A DNA stretch of 64,000 bases from Anagrus nilaparvatae (Eukaryota; Arthropoda; Insecta; Hymenoptera; Mymaridae). Positions 11,397 to 23,273 of this stretch are shown here, one piece after another (within the stretch, counting starts at the first letter, position 1; the number at the start of each line of letters is the position of its first letter). A program made the position numbers and the translations under genes. The stretch is taken from the NCBI GenBank assembly GCA_022575985.1, contig JAKSXM010000288.1:4553501-4617500 (forward strand), in the 5' to 3' direction. Under the pieces are notes generated by a model. That model saw only the letters and a program-made list of their open reading frames with translations, ran no database searches and was not told where the DNA came from.

Positions 11397-12945
11397 TTAA
11401 ATTTTGAATTTTGCTGGAATTTCTGAATTTTTTTGAATATTCAAGTAAAATTCAAGCTCAGCAATCTGACAGTTCATATTATACTGAAAATTGTGTCTAA
11501 AACATCTTGTGAAGTTCTTGATAAATAAATAAATTCTAATAAATTTTAATTTTTTAACATCATTTCGTTTCTTCTTGATTTCATTGACTTGTCTGATTGA
11601 ATAATTAGTAATCAAAGGGCAAAAATAAGCTTTAATAATTTTTTAATTATCGACCATTCATCCACCATTTTATTATTCAAAGAAATATTTAGATTTTTAA
11701 AATTTTAAAATTTTTTTATATAAGTTATGCCAAGCCCTGTAAAATTACAATCACCAATATACAAAGTTTCCAAGTTTTCGAACAGCCTAATATTATCCAA
11801 CAATTTATCAATATTTGAATCAACTCCCAAATTATACTTATTTAATACACCATTTCCACTAAAATTAATCAGACTTTTAAGAATTAAACTTCTATCATTT
11901 GATATAATGTAAAAACACCTTGAAAATTTAATAAACCTGGCATCAATGATTTCTGATAAAATTTTGGAAAATCTAGCATAAAAAGTTTTAAAATCATTAT
12001 TTTCAAAATATAAAATTAATGTACCTAATTTTGTACACTTGGCAGGAGAACGAAATAATTCTTGATTAAATTCTACATATTTGATTTCTTCAAGATTATC
12101 TTTTAATTTCTTTACTATTTGATACATTGCGCAATGAAATTTTAAATAAATTTTTTCGTTTTTCAATAAATTCTTTGTTAAAATTTATTTTCGTACCTTG
12201 AGCACTTGATAAAGACAATTCACAAATGTTATAGAATCACAAATTACAATTATCTAATGCGTTAAAAATTTTTGCAGGACCAATGTCATAACTTCGAATT
12301 CTTAATTTTAAAAAATTTTTAGATTTACTCAAAAGCTCATAAAAATAATCTTCATTTAAGATATTACAATTTAACATTTCTAAATCTTGGAGTTTATCTG
12401 CAGGCAAATATTCGAAACAATCGCCATTTATAGTAATATTTTGAAAATATTATTAAATAATAATTTTAGATCATCATCGTTGTAATTACAACTTCTAGAT
12501 TTATGCAAAAAAGCTAATTTCTGAATATCACTGCAATATTTTACAATTAAATTTAGCAGTTCTTTGTTACTCAAAATTTCACTATCAACTATCATTATTC
12601 CCTTCACATAAAAGCCACATCATATAAAAACATTTTCATAAAAACTAATGATTTTATTGATATTCTCACTATTTTCAAGAAACGGATTATAAAATTCACC
12701 AATTCCAGAAGTATTTTCGTTAATCCATGATAGTCTACCTAGCCTATTCCACCTTGAACATACCATTTCAATTATCAACTTATCCCTGAGTGGTAGATAT
12801 TCAAAGATATGAATAAGACAATCGTCGTTGAGGGTATTGATATTTTCCATGATAATGTTTGAACATTGACCTTCTGATATTAATTCACAAATTTATTCCA
12901 ATTCAAATAATTATAAATGTAAAATTTTTTACCTGTTACGGACAT
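11397..12945 (-). pseudogene. F-box/LRR gene, decayed paralogue
   Basis: This is a minus-strand relative of the gene at 13867-15452. A 13-base exon 1 (12933-12945, MSVT) and the acceptor before 12873 are both preserved in the same phase. The F-box follows (LNDDCLIHIFEYLPLRDK, then EMVCSRWNRLGRLSW). The frame is lost near 12620-12635, where a shift separates '...FYENVFI' from a resumed 'CGFYVKG' segment. Further breaks occur around 12450 and 12200. The last leucine-rich part is open again at 11705-12166, with a separate tail at 11397-11615. At least two frame breaks make an intact product unlikely. A shorter F-box-only protein of about 85 residues could still be made from 12620-12945, but nothing here shows that it is. 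Confidence 0.8.
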
Positions 12946-13866
12946 TTTAATTTATAGAATCCTTTCTTGCTATTATCAAGTAACAATGGATCAATCGATT
13001 ATGCAACACAAAAAATTTTGATAAATTTTGTATTTACAGAAAAATTTTGATAACAAATTATATTTTATTTACTTTTCTAATATTGACTTTTATTAGTAAA
13101 TTTGGGTCTTTGCTATGACTTTGCTAACTGCTTCGGTACACTTCGAGTGTGCTACGGAGTGTATAAGAGCCGCTTCTACATTTAAAAATGCAAAAATTTT
13201 GAACTAAAAGTTGATGAATAATTCAATCACGTAGAACCTTTGCTACATCATTTTTAAGTATAAATCTAAGAATATTAGAATCTGAAGTAACCAGCATGCA
13301 ACGTACATATAAATAATGGTATTTTTCAAATTCAAGGATTTTAAGATTGGAAAAAAAATTAATTTTTAAGGATATATCTTAATTTTTCGAAAATCAAACT
13401 GTTGAAAAAAACTAAAGCTTTTGTTAAAAAAATTAACAATTGATTTACCAATTCCTGTTTCAAAAAGAAACGGGTATTTTACCTTCTGAGCGTTGAAAAC
13501 AACAGCCAACATTATTAATATTTAAAAATGATGAATTTTCTTTATAATTCAACATAATGTATTGAAATAAAAATTTTTTTGAAGCTGGAATATATGAATA
13601 GAAGGACAAGGTCAAATTAAACAAGGTTTAAATTTTTTCTTTGAACTTAAAAATTTCATTCAAATTAGAATTAAAATATTTTATGCTGTAAATACAGTAT
13701 AAATTTTAATTTATATAAGAGATTATATCTAAAATTAACTAGTTAGACTATATTAAACATACTATACATATAAATTTTTACTAACAATAAAATTAAAAAA
13801 TTAACTTTAAAAATATAAAATTATAAAATAAGCAAAATAATACTAAGTTTTAAACTCTCAATTTTA
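12946..13866. other. Intergenic, no gene seen
   Basis: AT-rich sequence between the decayed and the intact F-box genes. A short, more GC-balanced stretch lies at about 13120-13180, containing 'cttcggtacacttcgagtgtgctacggagtg', a weak imperfect inverted repeat. No open frame with family features was found. The 3' end of the intact gene and the promoter of the decayed one would lie here. Confidence 0.5.
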
Positions 13867-15452
13867 TTAAATTTTCAAATTTATTGACGTATCATTTAAC
13901 AATATCATGAAATCATCATTTTGAAAATAATTTTTTGTGATATTTGTTCCATAGCAAAATACTTCCAATTTGTGAAGATCTTTGCGTTTTTTCTTTATTT
14001 CATTGGCTTGTTTGATTGAATTATTAGTAATCAATGGGCAATGAAATACAAAAAGTTTTTCAAGTTTTTGCAACTTTTTAACTATTGATATTAACCACTC
14101 ATCTGCAATTTTATCATTCAGGGAAATATTTAAATTTTTTAGATTCGAAAATTTATTTATGTAAGTTACACCAAGCCCGGTAAAATTACAACCTCCAATA
14201 TTTAAAATCTCCAAGTTTTTACATGGTTTGATAATATTCAACAATTTATCCATATTAAATTCAATGCCTGCACTAAACTTGTTTAAAATATTTACATTTT
14301 TTATAGATTTTAAAATCTGAAAAAAATTATTTTTATTACTGGATACAAAGCAATAAGATTTGGAAAATCTGATGAATTTGACATCAATAGCTTCTGATAT
14401 AATTTTGACATATTTAGCTGTAAGTTTTTTAAAATCACTATTTCTAATATGCAAACTTAATGTATGTAATTTTGGAAACTTATTAAGAGAACTTATTAAC
14501 TCATAGTTGCAGTCTGCACATCTGATATCTTCAAGAGTACTTTGGTTCAAACTTTCAATGACTTCTCTTGTTATAGTCACTTTTTGGAAAGAAATTTCAC
14601 ACAAATTTTTTTGTTTTTTAATAAATTCTTCATCATAATAAATTCTGGGATTTAGAAGATTGCAGATCCACAATTTACAAATACTAGTACAATTGCCTTC
14701 ATTTAAAGCATCGAAAATGCTTACATTATGATTAAGGCAATTTTGTATTATCAGTTTTTTTAAATTACTTACTTTACACAGCAAATCATAAAAATATTCT
14801 TCAAATATGAAATAACATTTTGTTATTACCAATTCTTCGAGCTGTGCAACAGGTAAATTTTCCAAAAATTCACCCCGTATAATAAGATTTTGAAGACAGA
14901 CGCTTCGAAGATTGAAATGACAATTAATTAATAATAGTTTTAGATCATCTTCATTAAAAAAGAAGCCATTTTCATTCTCATCATAAAAACATAATTTTTT
15001 TATGTTGCGACAATATTTTTTAATCTCTATTATTATTTCTCGTAGTCCCAAAATCGAATTAGTTAAAAGTAAATCATTCACGTAAGATCCACATCTTCTC
15101 AAAACATTTGAATAAAAATTAATATTTCTATCTTTGTCATTGTGGATTCTAATAAATGAAGAAGAATATTTGCTAATTTTTAGGCTATTTACTTTACTCC
15201 ATGACATTTTTCCAACTCTGTTCCATCTGGTACACACCATTTCAACTTTTAACTTATCTTCAATTGCTAGGAATTCAAAGATATGAATCAGACAATCTTC
15301 ATTTAGCCTATTGATATTTTCCTCAATAGTATTTGAGAACTGCTCATTTTTTTGTTCACTGTCTTCATTTGACTCTAAAAATATAATTAATGAAGAAAAA
15401 TAATAAGATTTATTTGATTTTTAATCTAAAAAATTTTACCTCTTTTGAGCAT
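13867..15452 (-). CDS. F-box and leucine-rich repeat protein (two exons)
   Basis: Exon 1 is 15440-15452 (MLKR plus one base) and exon 2 is 13867-15374; the product is about 506 residues. Including the upstream exon restores a full F-box at about residues 25-60 (LNEDCLIHIFEFLAIEDK, then EMVCTRWNRVGKMSW). An open frame counted only from the Met at 15240 would lose most of it. The remainder is a chain of irregular leucine-rich repeats (for example LEELVITKCYF, LEILNIGGCNFTGLGVTYI, LEKLFVFHCPLITNNSI) like those of FBXL/AMN1-type proteins. F-box proteins of this kind are known as SCF ubiquitin-ligase adaptors: the F-box binds Skp1 and the repeats bind substrate. The substrate cannot be told. Related copies lie at 11.4 kb and 63.3 kb, so this is a local family expansion. 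Confidence 0.87.
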
Positions 15453-16282
15453 TTTTGAATTTTTGAAATCCCCTTAAGTATTATAGATTATTATTATCGC
15501 CTCTTTTTCTGCAACATGGATAATAATTTAATTAACGTTTTTATATATTTTTATTAAAATATAAATAAAAAAAATTTAGTTAAAAATTGTAGCACAATAT
15601 TTTGTAGATATTTTGGGATAATGTTTTCGACTATTATCTAACAAATATATAACCTTTAACATATTTATAAATAGTGAATATCTTACCATGCTTTTTAAAT
15701 CAGAAATAAAATAAAAGGAAAAATTCTCAAGAATTCCGATTTAAAAAAAATTTTTTTTTGAATATACTTTATGCATCCCAGAAGTTGCAGTGTGATTTCT
15801 ATGATGTATTTACGTACTAAAATTAACTATACCAAAAATGCAGGTAATTTGCTATAGTAAGTTTTGAAAGAATTTCGAAATTATTGACATTAGGTAATTC
15901 AGGGTATCTGCAAAAAATTTTCTAACATTTTAAGAATAGTGTAATAAGAATATTACAGGGACTTACAGATTTAGGCACTTAAATTAAATAAATTTGAGAA
16001 TCTGAAGTAACTTTAATGGAAAACAGATATTTAAATAAAAGGATATTTTTTTAAATTTAAGGATATGCTCGAGGATATGGAAAAAAATTTTTTTTTTTTA
16101 AATTATTTTTTAGGAACGGTCTCAATCCACACTCAACCTCTTTTATTTAAGTGTGGATTTAGCCAAGAAGATTTAATTTGACTCAAACCATGCTATAAAA
16201 AAAAATAGTAATTAACCTCAAATAAAATTTATTTTAATAAGAATTGCTCATTTAAAAGTTATAAATTTATCACAAAACTGTA
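15453..16282. other. Intergenic, no gene seen
   Basis: AT-rich sequence upstream of the F-box gene and before the start of duplication copy B. A short inverted repeat, 'aatccacactcaacc' against 'aagtgtggatt', lies at about 16125-16160. No coding frame is supported. Confidence 0.45.
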
Positions 16283-16582
16283 TACATTATTTTTTTGGAA
16301 AATAGTTTTAAGACTTTTCAAGCCAACTACTTTGGAAAATAAGAAACACCATAATGTTTATTTAAAATATACACAAAAATTCATAGCTACACAGAACATT
16401 TAATGAACATATATTCACAATTGGAAAAAATACACATGAAAAAAATTTCATAAATATTATGAAAATAATATAATTCAATGAAAATAAATTATAATAAATT
16501 GTAAACAATTGTAACGCATTGCGCATCGGCCACATCTGTGCCAAATTTTTTCTAAATAAATAAATTAATAATACATTTATAA

Positions 16583-17706
16583 TTATTCAATCATGGCATT
16601 CTTATTAATCCAGTCACGATAATAGGCAATTTCAGTAAAAACTGCTGGGTAATCATCTTTACCACAACCTTCTCCCCAAGAAGTAATACCAGCTAATTTT
16701 CCATCAATTATTAGAGGACCTCCAGAATCGCCAGAGCATACACCTCTCTTTTTGTCTCCATAATAAGCAGCGCAAATCTGACCTTCTGATACTTCTACGT
16801 CTATTTTATCATATGCTTTTTGACATAAATTTTTATCTATTATAGGAATTTCGGCTTTTTTTAAATTCAGTGTGAAAATGTTGAAAGAACCTTTACTCCC
16901 CCAACCAGTCACAGTTGCCATTGTACCTGGAACTGATTCTTCGTTTTTATCAAATAGAGGAATTGGCTTAGTATTATTATTAAAGATAAAAGGCTTAGAT
17001 AACTTAAGTAAACAAATATCATATTTTGCTATAAACGGTAAAAAATATTTATGTTGTATAATTTCTTCAACAGACCGAACTTGGCCTGAAAATATCGAAT
17101 AATCTGAACCACTGCGTACGCTCACTGTTGAGGCATCGACTCGATCACAGCAATGTGCAGCAGTTATGACATAATCTTTTGAAATAATACTACCACCACA
17201 TAAAGGTAAATTTAAAAAGTATTTTTTTTGCCGCAAAAAAACTTGATGAGGAAAATCTTTTATTGATGCAGAATCACCATGCCAAATTTTATTAGTTGGA
17301 TGAATTTTAGATGCACTTACAGAATCAGCTGAAACCAAATCATAAATAAATATCAAAAAAGTAGGGAGTTTCATGAAAACAGAGCATATTCTAAAATTGA
17401 AATATATTAAACGAATTTTCTTATAACAATTTTTCAATGAAAGAGCCGAAAATTTGCATCAATTTGTATCAAACAATGGATAAAAAGCTTAAAATTTTTA
17501 TTTGTTCAAAAAAATACAATATATTGGTTATTTTATTTAAGAATTGTTGTTAGCAAATGTATATTTAATATATATTTCAGTTTAAAAATATGCTAAGAAG
17601 CTATCTTAATAAAATGTTAGGCAAAATATAATTATTAAATAAGAAAGAAACATTAATAATTACCAAACACAATTGCACAAAAACTTAAAAGCAATATCAA
17701 TTTCAT
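16583..17706 (-). CDS. Secreted S1 serine protease, non-trypsin pocket (two exons)
   Basis: Exon 1 is 17664-17706 (signal peptide MKLILLLSFCAIVF) and exon 2 is 16583-17328, with a phase-1 intron; the product is about 262 residues. Exon 2 is also open for 109 bases upstream of the acceptor, giving an alternative hydrophobic N-terminus (see findings). The mature enzyme should start at IWHG after NK. The triad is present: His in TAAHC, Asp in YDICLLK, Ser in GDSGGPL. The residue six before the serine is Gly (GVCSGDS), not Asp, and PAVF puts Ala at 226. Trypsin specificity is therefore not expected; a chymotrypsin- or elastase-like preference for uncharged residues is more likely. The extra cysteine pair (HCC, DIC) is kept. 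Its closest relative in the window is at 24.9 kb, from a recent segmental duplication. Confidence 0.88.
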
Positions 17707-18933
17707 TTTATTTAAAGAAGAAAAAAGTAGTCACTAAAAATTTATTTCTTTTTATTTTTATAAACTAAAAGTATTAATAATATTTTATATAAGGTGCCAG
17801 TGTACTTATACCAGTTTGATATACATACATACCGTACACGGGGAGTCACTTTGAGTTTTATTTTTATTTTGTAACTTATAATTATTGGACATTGAAGTAA
17901 TTTTTATAGTTTTATTTTTCATCATAAATTGATTAGGCACGATTCCTTTTTTTTATAAGATACAATCGTAGATAATTTTGAGAAATAATTCTTTCTTTTT
18001 TAGAGGGGTGTGTTCAGAAAATAATCCCGCGTAAATTCAGAGAAAAAAATTTTTTCTGCGTCCAAAAAGTTGATATTTTCTAATTTTTGAAAAATTAAAA
18101 ATCTGAAAAACTAGAATTTATATTAATAGGCATAATAATTTTTTTCAGAGATTGTCAAATACTTAGTACGAAAGTGTCAAAATTTCGCAATAAAAGTAAA
18201 ATGGCCTATGATTTCACGGCCAGGCTGCTTTCCAAATGCTTGGAATTTCAAGCAATCAATTAAATCAGAAAAGACTGTAGGAAAGCTTAAATTTTTTTCC
18301 TCTCCCTTTTTTTAAGAGTTATTTGAGAAAAAAAATTTGGATTACCTGCTGTTTTACCTAATTGCCTATTTCTAGGTAGGTAAATTAAGGGGTATCCCTC
18401 ATTTTTTTATCAATTTTTAAAAAATTTTCAAATCATTTTATTTTAATCATTTTATTATCAAAGTTAACAACCTTTTTTCTATATTATTAAACTATTATTA
18501 AACATTAAGAAAAAAGAAAAAAAAATTATATTTGTTGTTTTGTTCATATTATACAGGGCGTCAAAGTATAGTCTGAAAAAAACGGTTCCCATGATTGCGC
18601 CCCTTTAGGACAGCTGAAACTATAAAACAGAATAGCATTATGTTCTGTAAAGTATTCTCTGGAGTTGGTACCAAAATGAGGAAAAAATTTATAAAATTGA
18701 CCATTTGGTGGGCATTTAAAGAAAAAATACAATTTTTGGGCCTTAAATGGCCCGAAAATCGACCATAAATTGATTTTTGGTGCATATTAAGCTAAGTCCG
18801 AGGTACCAACTCTAGCTATAACTTTAATAAAGATAATGCACAAAGCTTTGTGTGAATTGCTCAATTAGTTTTAGAGATATTGTGGGAACCGTTTTCAAAA
18901 AGTCATTTTGAGAAAAACGCGTTTAAAGATTTT

Positions 18934-20046
18934 AACATGGAACATGTTCATTGGATGGGGTATTTGAAAAAGTCCGGCTCGGCAGGGGGGGGGTCAAAAA
19001 GTGACGCTTTTAGGGGGGGTCAAAAATTGACGTTTTTAGGGGTGGGGGGGTGAAATGGACTTAGAATATTTTCGATTCAGGGACTTTGCTGCAGAAGTAC
19101 CTAAGGACCTATGGTGCAGAAGTCCCTAAAGACCATTGGTGCCGAAGTACCTAGGGACCTTTGGTGCAGAAGTACCTAGGGACTATTAGTGCAGAAGTAC
19201 CTAAAGACCTTTGGTGCAGAAGTACCTAGGGACTATTGGTGCAGAAGTCACTAAAGACCTTTGGTGCAGAAGTACCTAGGGACCTTTGGTGCAGAAGTAC
19301 CTAAAGACCTTTGGTGCAGAAGTACCTAGAAACCTTTGGTGCAGAAGTCCCTAAAGACCTTTGGTGCAGAAGTACCTAGAGAGCATTGGTGCAGAAGTCC
19401 CTAAAGACCTTTGGTGCAGAAGTACCTAGGAACCTTTGGTCCAGAAGTACCTAAAGACCTTTGGTGCAGAAGTACCTTGAAACCTATGGTGCAGAAGTAC
19501 CTAGGGACTATTGGTGCAGAAGTCACTAAAGACCTTTGGTGCAGAAGTACCTAGGGACCTTTGGTGCAGAAGTACCTAAAGACCTTTGGTGCAGAAGTAC
19601 CTAGGAACCTTTGGTCCAGAAGTACCTAAAGACCTTTGGTGCAGAAGTACCTTGAAACCTTTGGTGCAGAAGTACCTAGGGACTATTGGTGCAGAAGTCA
19701 CTAAAGACCTTTGGTGCAGAAGTACCTAGGAACCTTTGGTCCAGAAATACCTAAAGACCTTTGGTGCAGAAGTACCTAGGGAGCATTGGTGCAGAATTTT
19801 TAAAGAATTTATTGTAAAAATTAATAAAAAATAAATTCATATTATTTAAAAAACTATAATAATTTGAAAATTTAATTAATTTTGTTCACTTTGATGTCTA
19901 AGCAGCATTATTTCTATAATAAAAATCTAAATATAAATATTTGGATATAAATATTTATATTATAAACACAATAGATACTTTATTATCAGTGTTATAAGTG
20001 AACATGTTCCATGCTCGCTGGTTGTGTAGTTACACAAACCGGTTAT
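18934..20046. mobile_element. HINE/DINE-1-like element with 25-bp minisatellite (copy 1)
   Basis: The left end AACATGGAACATGTT is inverted relative to AACATGTTCCATG near the right end (about 20000). The right end continues through a short hairpin (GGTTGTGT...ACACAAACC) to AACCGGTTAT. A G-rich stretch containing GGGGGTCAAA and one or two 24-bp 'ttagaatatttt' units precede a long 25-bp array. The same ends flank different arrays at 31201-31646 and 32308-32836. This layout (subterminal inverted repeats, central tandem array, 3' hairpin, T-rich target) is that described for Helentron-derived interspersed elements. The assignment is inference from structure. Confidence 0.6.
19087..19796. repeat. 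Minisatellite, 25-bp unit, about 28 copies
   Basis: The unit is close to TGCAGAAGTACCTAAAGACC followed by TTTGG. Two unit variants ('ctaaagacc' and 'ctagggac') alternate over much of the array, suggesting a higher-order 50-bp period. The array ends sharply at 'gcagaattttt'. Confidence 0.95.
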
Positions 20047-20388
20047 ATTTTTTTTAGTTTTTAAGGTCTATATAATAATTGCAAATAACTAGTCATCAGT
20101 CCTTGAACCATATATAAGTCTCTCAAAATCCAAATAAGCTTGTTCCTGTTTTTACAAGGCATGCTTTTTGCCCATACGAGCCGCTTTTTTAGCTGCTTTT
20201 CTTGGTTTTTCGATAGATGAGTACGTTTAGAATCGCATTTGATAGCGTTTTTTTATTTTTTATTTATTTATATATTTTCATATATTTATTATTATTAATA
20301 TAAGATAATATTATAATATAATTAAATTAAAAAAAAAAAGAATAAAAAAATTTTCAAAAAAAAATTTTAAGAAATGAGGGATACGCCT

Positions 20389-20953
20389 TAAGGTGAAACA
20401 GAGTAATGTTTAAAAAAATTCAATATTGATTTGTAGATAAAAACTAAATTTTTAAATAATTATAAAAACTAAGTAATTAAAATAAATTAGATAAAAACTA
20501 GATTTTCCAAGCATATATAGAATAAATTAATTGTCGAAAAACTATGTTAAAAAAAAGAATACTTTAAGTTAACAGTTACAGGAAAATTAAATTTTAATAA
20601 TTTTTTTCATTTTTAAACTTCATGACAATTAATTTTCTGAAATATATTTACCTGAATCTTACTTGACAAATTTCCGACAAAAAACTTACCAGTGAGATTT
20701 AGACATTAGTCCATGTTAGGTAATAAGTAAAAATGTAAATAGATTTGAGGTAACATTTCGGTAATTTTGAATGATTATTTTTTAATAATTAGACTAATTA
20801 GAATTTTAATTAGTATAAAAAAAATTAACTAGTTAGTAAAATATATATATTTTATTAATTATTTAATTTTTATAATTATTAAAAAATTTAGTTTTTATAT
20901 ACAAAACAAAATATTGAATTTTTTTTAAACATGACTCTGTTTCATCTTGATTT
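20389..20953. mobile_element. Nested 565-bp palindromic MITE-like element
   Basis: The left arm (aaggtgaaacagagtaatg...) and right arm (...catgactctgtttcatcttg) are inverted copies, followed inward by complementary 'ttcaatattgatttgtagataaaaac' blocks. It separates two parts of the right arm of the surrounding 3-kb element: 20360-20388 and 20954-21247 pair with contiguous sequence at 18215-18410. It is therefore the younger insertion. Confidence 0.72.
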
Positions 20954-21663
20954 ACCCTCTGGATAACATAAAAGCAGTAACAAACCAGAAATTTATATAA
21001 CTAAAAAATGAGAGAAATAGGCAATTAGGTATAACAGCAGGTAATCCAAATTTTTTTTCTGAAATAACTCTTAAAAAAAAGGGAGGGGAACAAAATTTAA
21101 GCTTTCCGACAGTTTTTTTTATCTGATTTCATTGATTGCTTGAAATTTCAAGCAAATTACTTGAAAATTAAAGCAATTTGCTTGACTTGCTTGGAATTTC
21201 AAGCAATTCAAACTGCTTGAATTTTCAAGCGACGTAGCCTGGCCGTGATGTTATTTAGATTCCAATATGAACTTTACTTAAAAATTTTTTTAAAAAAAAG
21301 TCCATTGTAACTCCCCGTGTATTTACTTACGTGAAATACTATCTTAAGATAATATTTATTCTAAGCAAATATATTTAATAAAAAATTTTTGGATAGAATT
21401 ATTATATAATTTTATAGAATTATCTATCTTTACAATCTTTATTCATTATATAAATAGAACAATTTTTTTACTCCACTAAGAATGAATTGAATTCGGGGAA
21501 CTTGATCTGGAAACCAAACTCTTATCTAGAAATCATTTAATACGAAAATTCGTAATATTGTAATGTTAATTAATTTTATAGATTTTTTGTTGTTGTAAAT
21601 TATAGCGATAAAATATATATATTATAAAGTTATAAACGCTGCCGCTGACGTCGCCGCTGTCGC

Positions 21664-21784
21664 CTGAGCCCTTTGGGCCACATGGACCTTTTGGGCCAAT
21701 CTGGTCCTTTTGGGCCTAAGTGGTTCTTTTGGGCCTAAGTGGTCCTTTTGGGCCAATGTGGTCCTTTTGGGCCAATGCGGTTTT
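21664..21784. repeat. Minisatellite, 19-20-bp unit, about six copies
   Basis: The unit is close to TGGTCCTTTTGGGCCAATG, with variants 'cctaag' for 'ccaatg'. It is unusually GC-rich for this window. Confidence 0.85.
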
Positions 21785-21930
21785 TTCTATATTTAACAGA
21801 GTAAAACTTTAAACTTTAATAAAGTTGTATTACGATACCAAATCTACAACCACTGTCAAGAATCAGTTGTTTCAAAAAGAATAAGGTACGCCTTGCAAGT
21901 GATTAAAAATATACTATCGCAATACTTCAA

Positions 21931-22052
21931 TCACTCTGCGGGGGTTGGCGCGCGTAGCGCGCAGGGGGCGGAGCCCCCTAGTATATATATATATACTAGG
22001 GGGCTCCGACCCATGCGCGCTTCGCGCGCCAACCCCCGCGAAGCGTTGAGTG
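21931..22052. repeat. GC-rich 122-bp hairpin centred on (TA)n
   Basis: The arms 'ggggttggcgcgcg' and 'cgcgcgccaacccc', plus 'gggggcggagccccctag' against 'ctagggggctccg', surround a central run of alternating TA. This is the most GC-rich spot in the window. It can form a very stable stem or cruciform. Origin unknown. Confidence 0.8.
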
Positions 22053-22309
22053 TGGTGAAAAGGCCCATGTTTACAATTAGAAATTAAAAGACAATTAATT
22101 AGAAAGAATAAAACTTTTTTATTTGCGCATCTCTTAATAGTTCTTGGCCTTCCATTAATTCTTCTAAACTTAGTAATAATTTTAAAATATTAAAAAACAT
22201 ATCTGAAGTGTACAATAACTTTTAGCTGAAGTAAATAAATTTTAAACTTAAAAAAATAAAATAAAATAAAAATAAAAAAAATTGCAATTTGAATAAAAAA
22301 AACAAACAT

Positions 22310-22505
22310 GGGTGCCCAAATGGGGGTGACCAAATGGTGGTGTCCAAATGGGGGTTTCCAAATAGGGGTGACCAAATGGGGGTGTCCAAATGGGGGTGAC
22401 CAAATGGGGGTGTCCAAATGGGGGTGTCCAAATGGGGGTGACCAAATGGGGGTGTTCAAACGGGGGTGTCCAAATGGAGGTGTCCAAATGGGGGTGACCA
22501 AATGA
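22310..22505. repeat. G-rich minisatellite, 14-bp unit, about 14 copies
   Basis: Two unit types, GGGGGTGTCCAAAT and GGGGGTGACCAAAT, are interspersed. The length is a multiple of neither codon nor helix repeat. The strand asymmetry (G runs on the plus strand) is complete. Confidence 0.93.
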
Positions 22506-22561
22506 CCCATGTCGGCGGCAGCGGCGGCAGCGTTTAGAATTTTATAATATAGAGAGATATA

Positions 22562-22735
22562 TATATGGGCTAGTCATTTTAAAAACAGCCAGTCCCCTCT
22601 GTCCAAAAACAAATCCAAAAACAAAATTCCAATTTCAAATTGACGGAAAAAAATGTCTAGTTTTTTTATTTTCATTGGCTTATTTAATCTTGTAAATCTA
22701 AAGTGCGCATTCTGGGCGCTAGACTGAAAAAAATT
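22562..22735. repeat. Dispersed repeat, about 170 bp (copy 1)
   Basis: It shares with 32898-33062 the order 'tatatatatgg', 'ccagcc/ccagtcc', 'gtccaaaaac', 'tctagttttttatt', 'attggctt', 'aaatctaaagtgcgcatt', 'tgggcgct'. Both copies lie just right of a minisatellite-bearing element, so the block may be part of a larger repeat. Confidence 0.65.
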
Positions 22736-23273
22736 TCTGATTGCGGCAACCGGAATTCCAGCTACGAAAAATGTTTTTTTTTGTATGTCAAAAACAGGTC
22801 AAAAACGTAATACAAACCAATTCTATCTATAAAAATAATTTAAATTTTTTTAATTTTTTAAAATTTGTGTAAATTAATATTATTAAGAATTATTTGTTTA
22901 AACTAATATTTAACTATTTTTATTTAATTCTGATTGTCAGCAAATATTGTATAGATAAATATCTTACTCAATCCACCTTAAGAACATCAGAAATTTCGTA
23001 ATTTAACTTATACGAGGGTCCACTAAATTTCTATGGAATGAAAATTAGTTTTTAATTAGAATTTCAGCAACGTGGCTTGTAGATTCAAACTAAAAATAGT
23101 AATTTTAATTTTTTTGCTTGAATGTTCAAACAGTTTGCTTGAAAATTCAAGCAGTTGTTCAAAACTTTGACTACGGTATAGTTACAAAGATAAATATTAA
23201 TTAAATTAAGAAATAAAATGGGAGAATCATCATAAAATTTCATGATTTAATCCTCCATACAACAAAATAATGA

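Larger units (their letters stand above)
18215..21247. mobile_element. 3-kb composite element with CACGGCCAGG inverted ends
   Basis: The ends read CACGGCCAGGCTGC at the left and GCCTGGCCGTG at the right. About 200 bases at the left pair with the right arm, including matching 'acctgctgttttacctaattgcctattt' blocks. The related locus at about 27150-27175 runs through without it. The right arm is itself split by another palindrome (20389-20953), and the middle holds a HINE-like unit with a 25-bp minisatellite. Flanks (atgattt and atgttattt) hint at a 7-9 base target duplication but are not identical. A stretch near 18555-18670 resembles 29550-29650, so more than one repeat family contributes. No transposase frame is visible. 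Confidence 0.78.
16283..21617. repeat. Segmental duplication, copy B (interrupted)
   Basis: The parts 16283-17810, 17845-18214 and 21248-21617 match 24309-26100, 26770-27165 and 27165-27910 in order. They include the whole protease gene, its upstream 300 bases and its downstream flank. The block is split by a 3-kb element at 18215-21247 that is absent from the 27-kb copy. Copy B lacks the MITE present at 24441 and about 640 bases present at roughly 26128-26765 in copy C. Confidence 0.85.
21621..22550. mobile_element. 930-bp composite element with GCTGCCGC inverted ends
   Basis: The left end (ttataaacgctgccgctg) is the inverted complement of the right end (cggcagcgtttagaattttataa). Inside, in order, are a 19-20-bp array (21664-21784), a GC-rich hairpin (21931-22052) and a 14-bp array (22310-22505). 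The duplicated flank in copy C matches only up to 'agcgataaaat', so the element is an addition here. No coding frame is credible: frames across the 14-bp array are open on both strands only because the array lacks stop codons. Confidence 0.65.

Noticed and set aside
18544..18785. Two overlapping minus-strand frames
   Set aside because: They fall inside a transposable-element nest, resemble nothing and have no splice or start support.
22190..22510. Open frames of 65-106 residues rich in TPIWTPPFGH or NGG repeats
   Set aside because: They translate a 14-bp minisatellite that lacks stops in several frames on both strands; no start context, no family.
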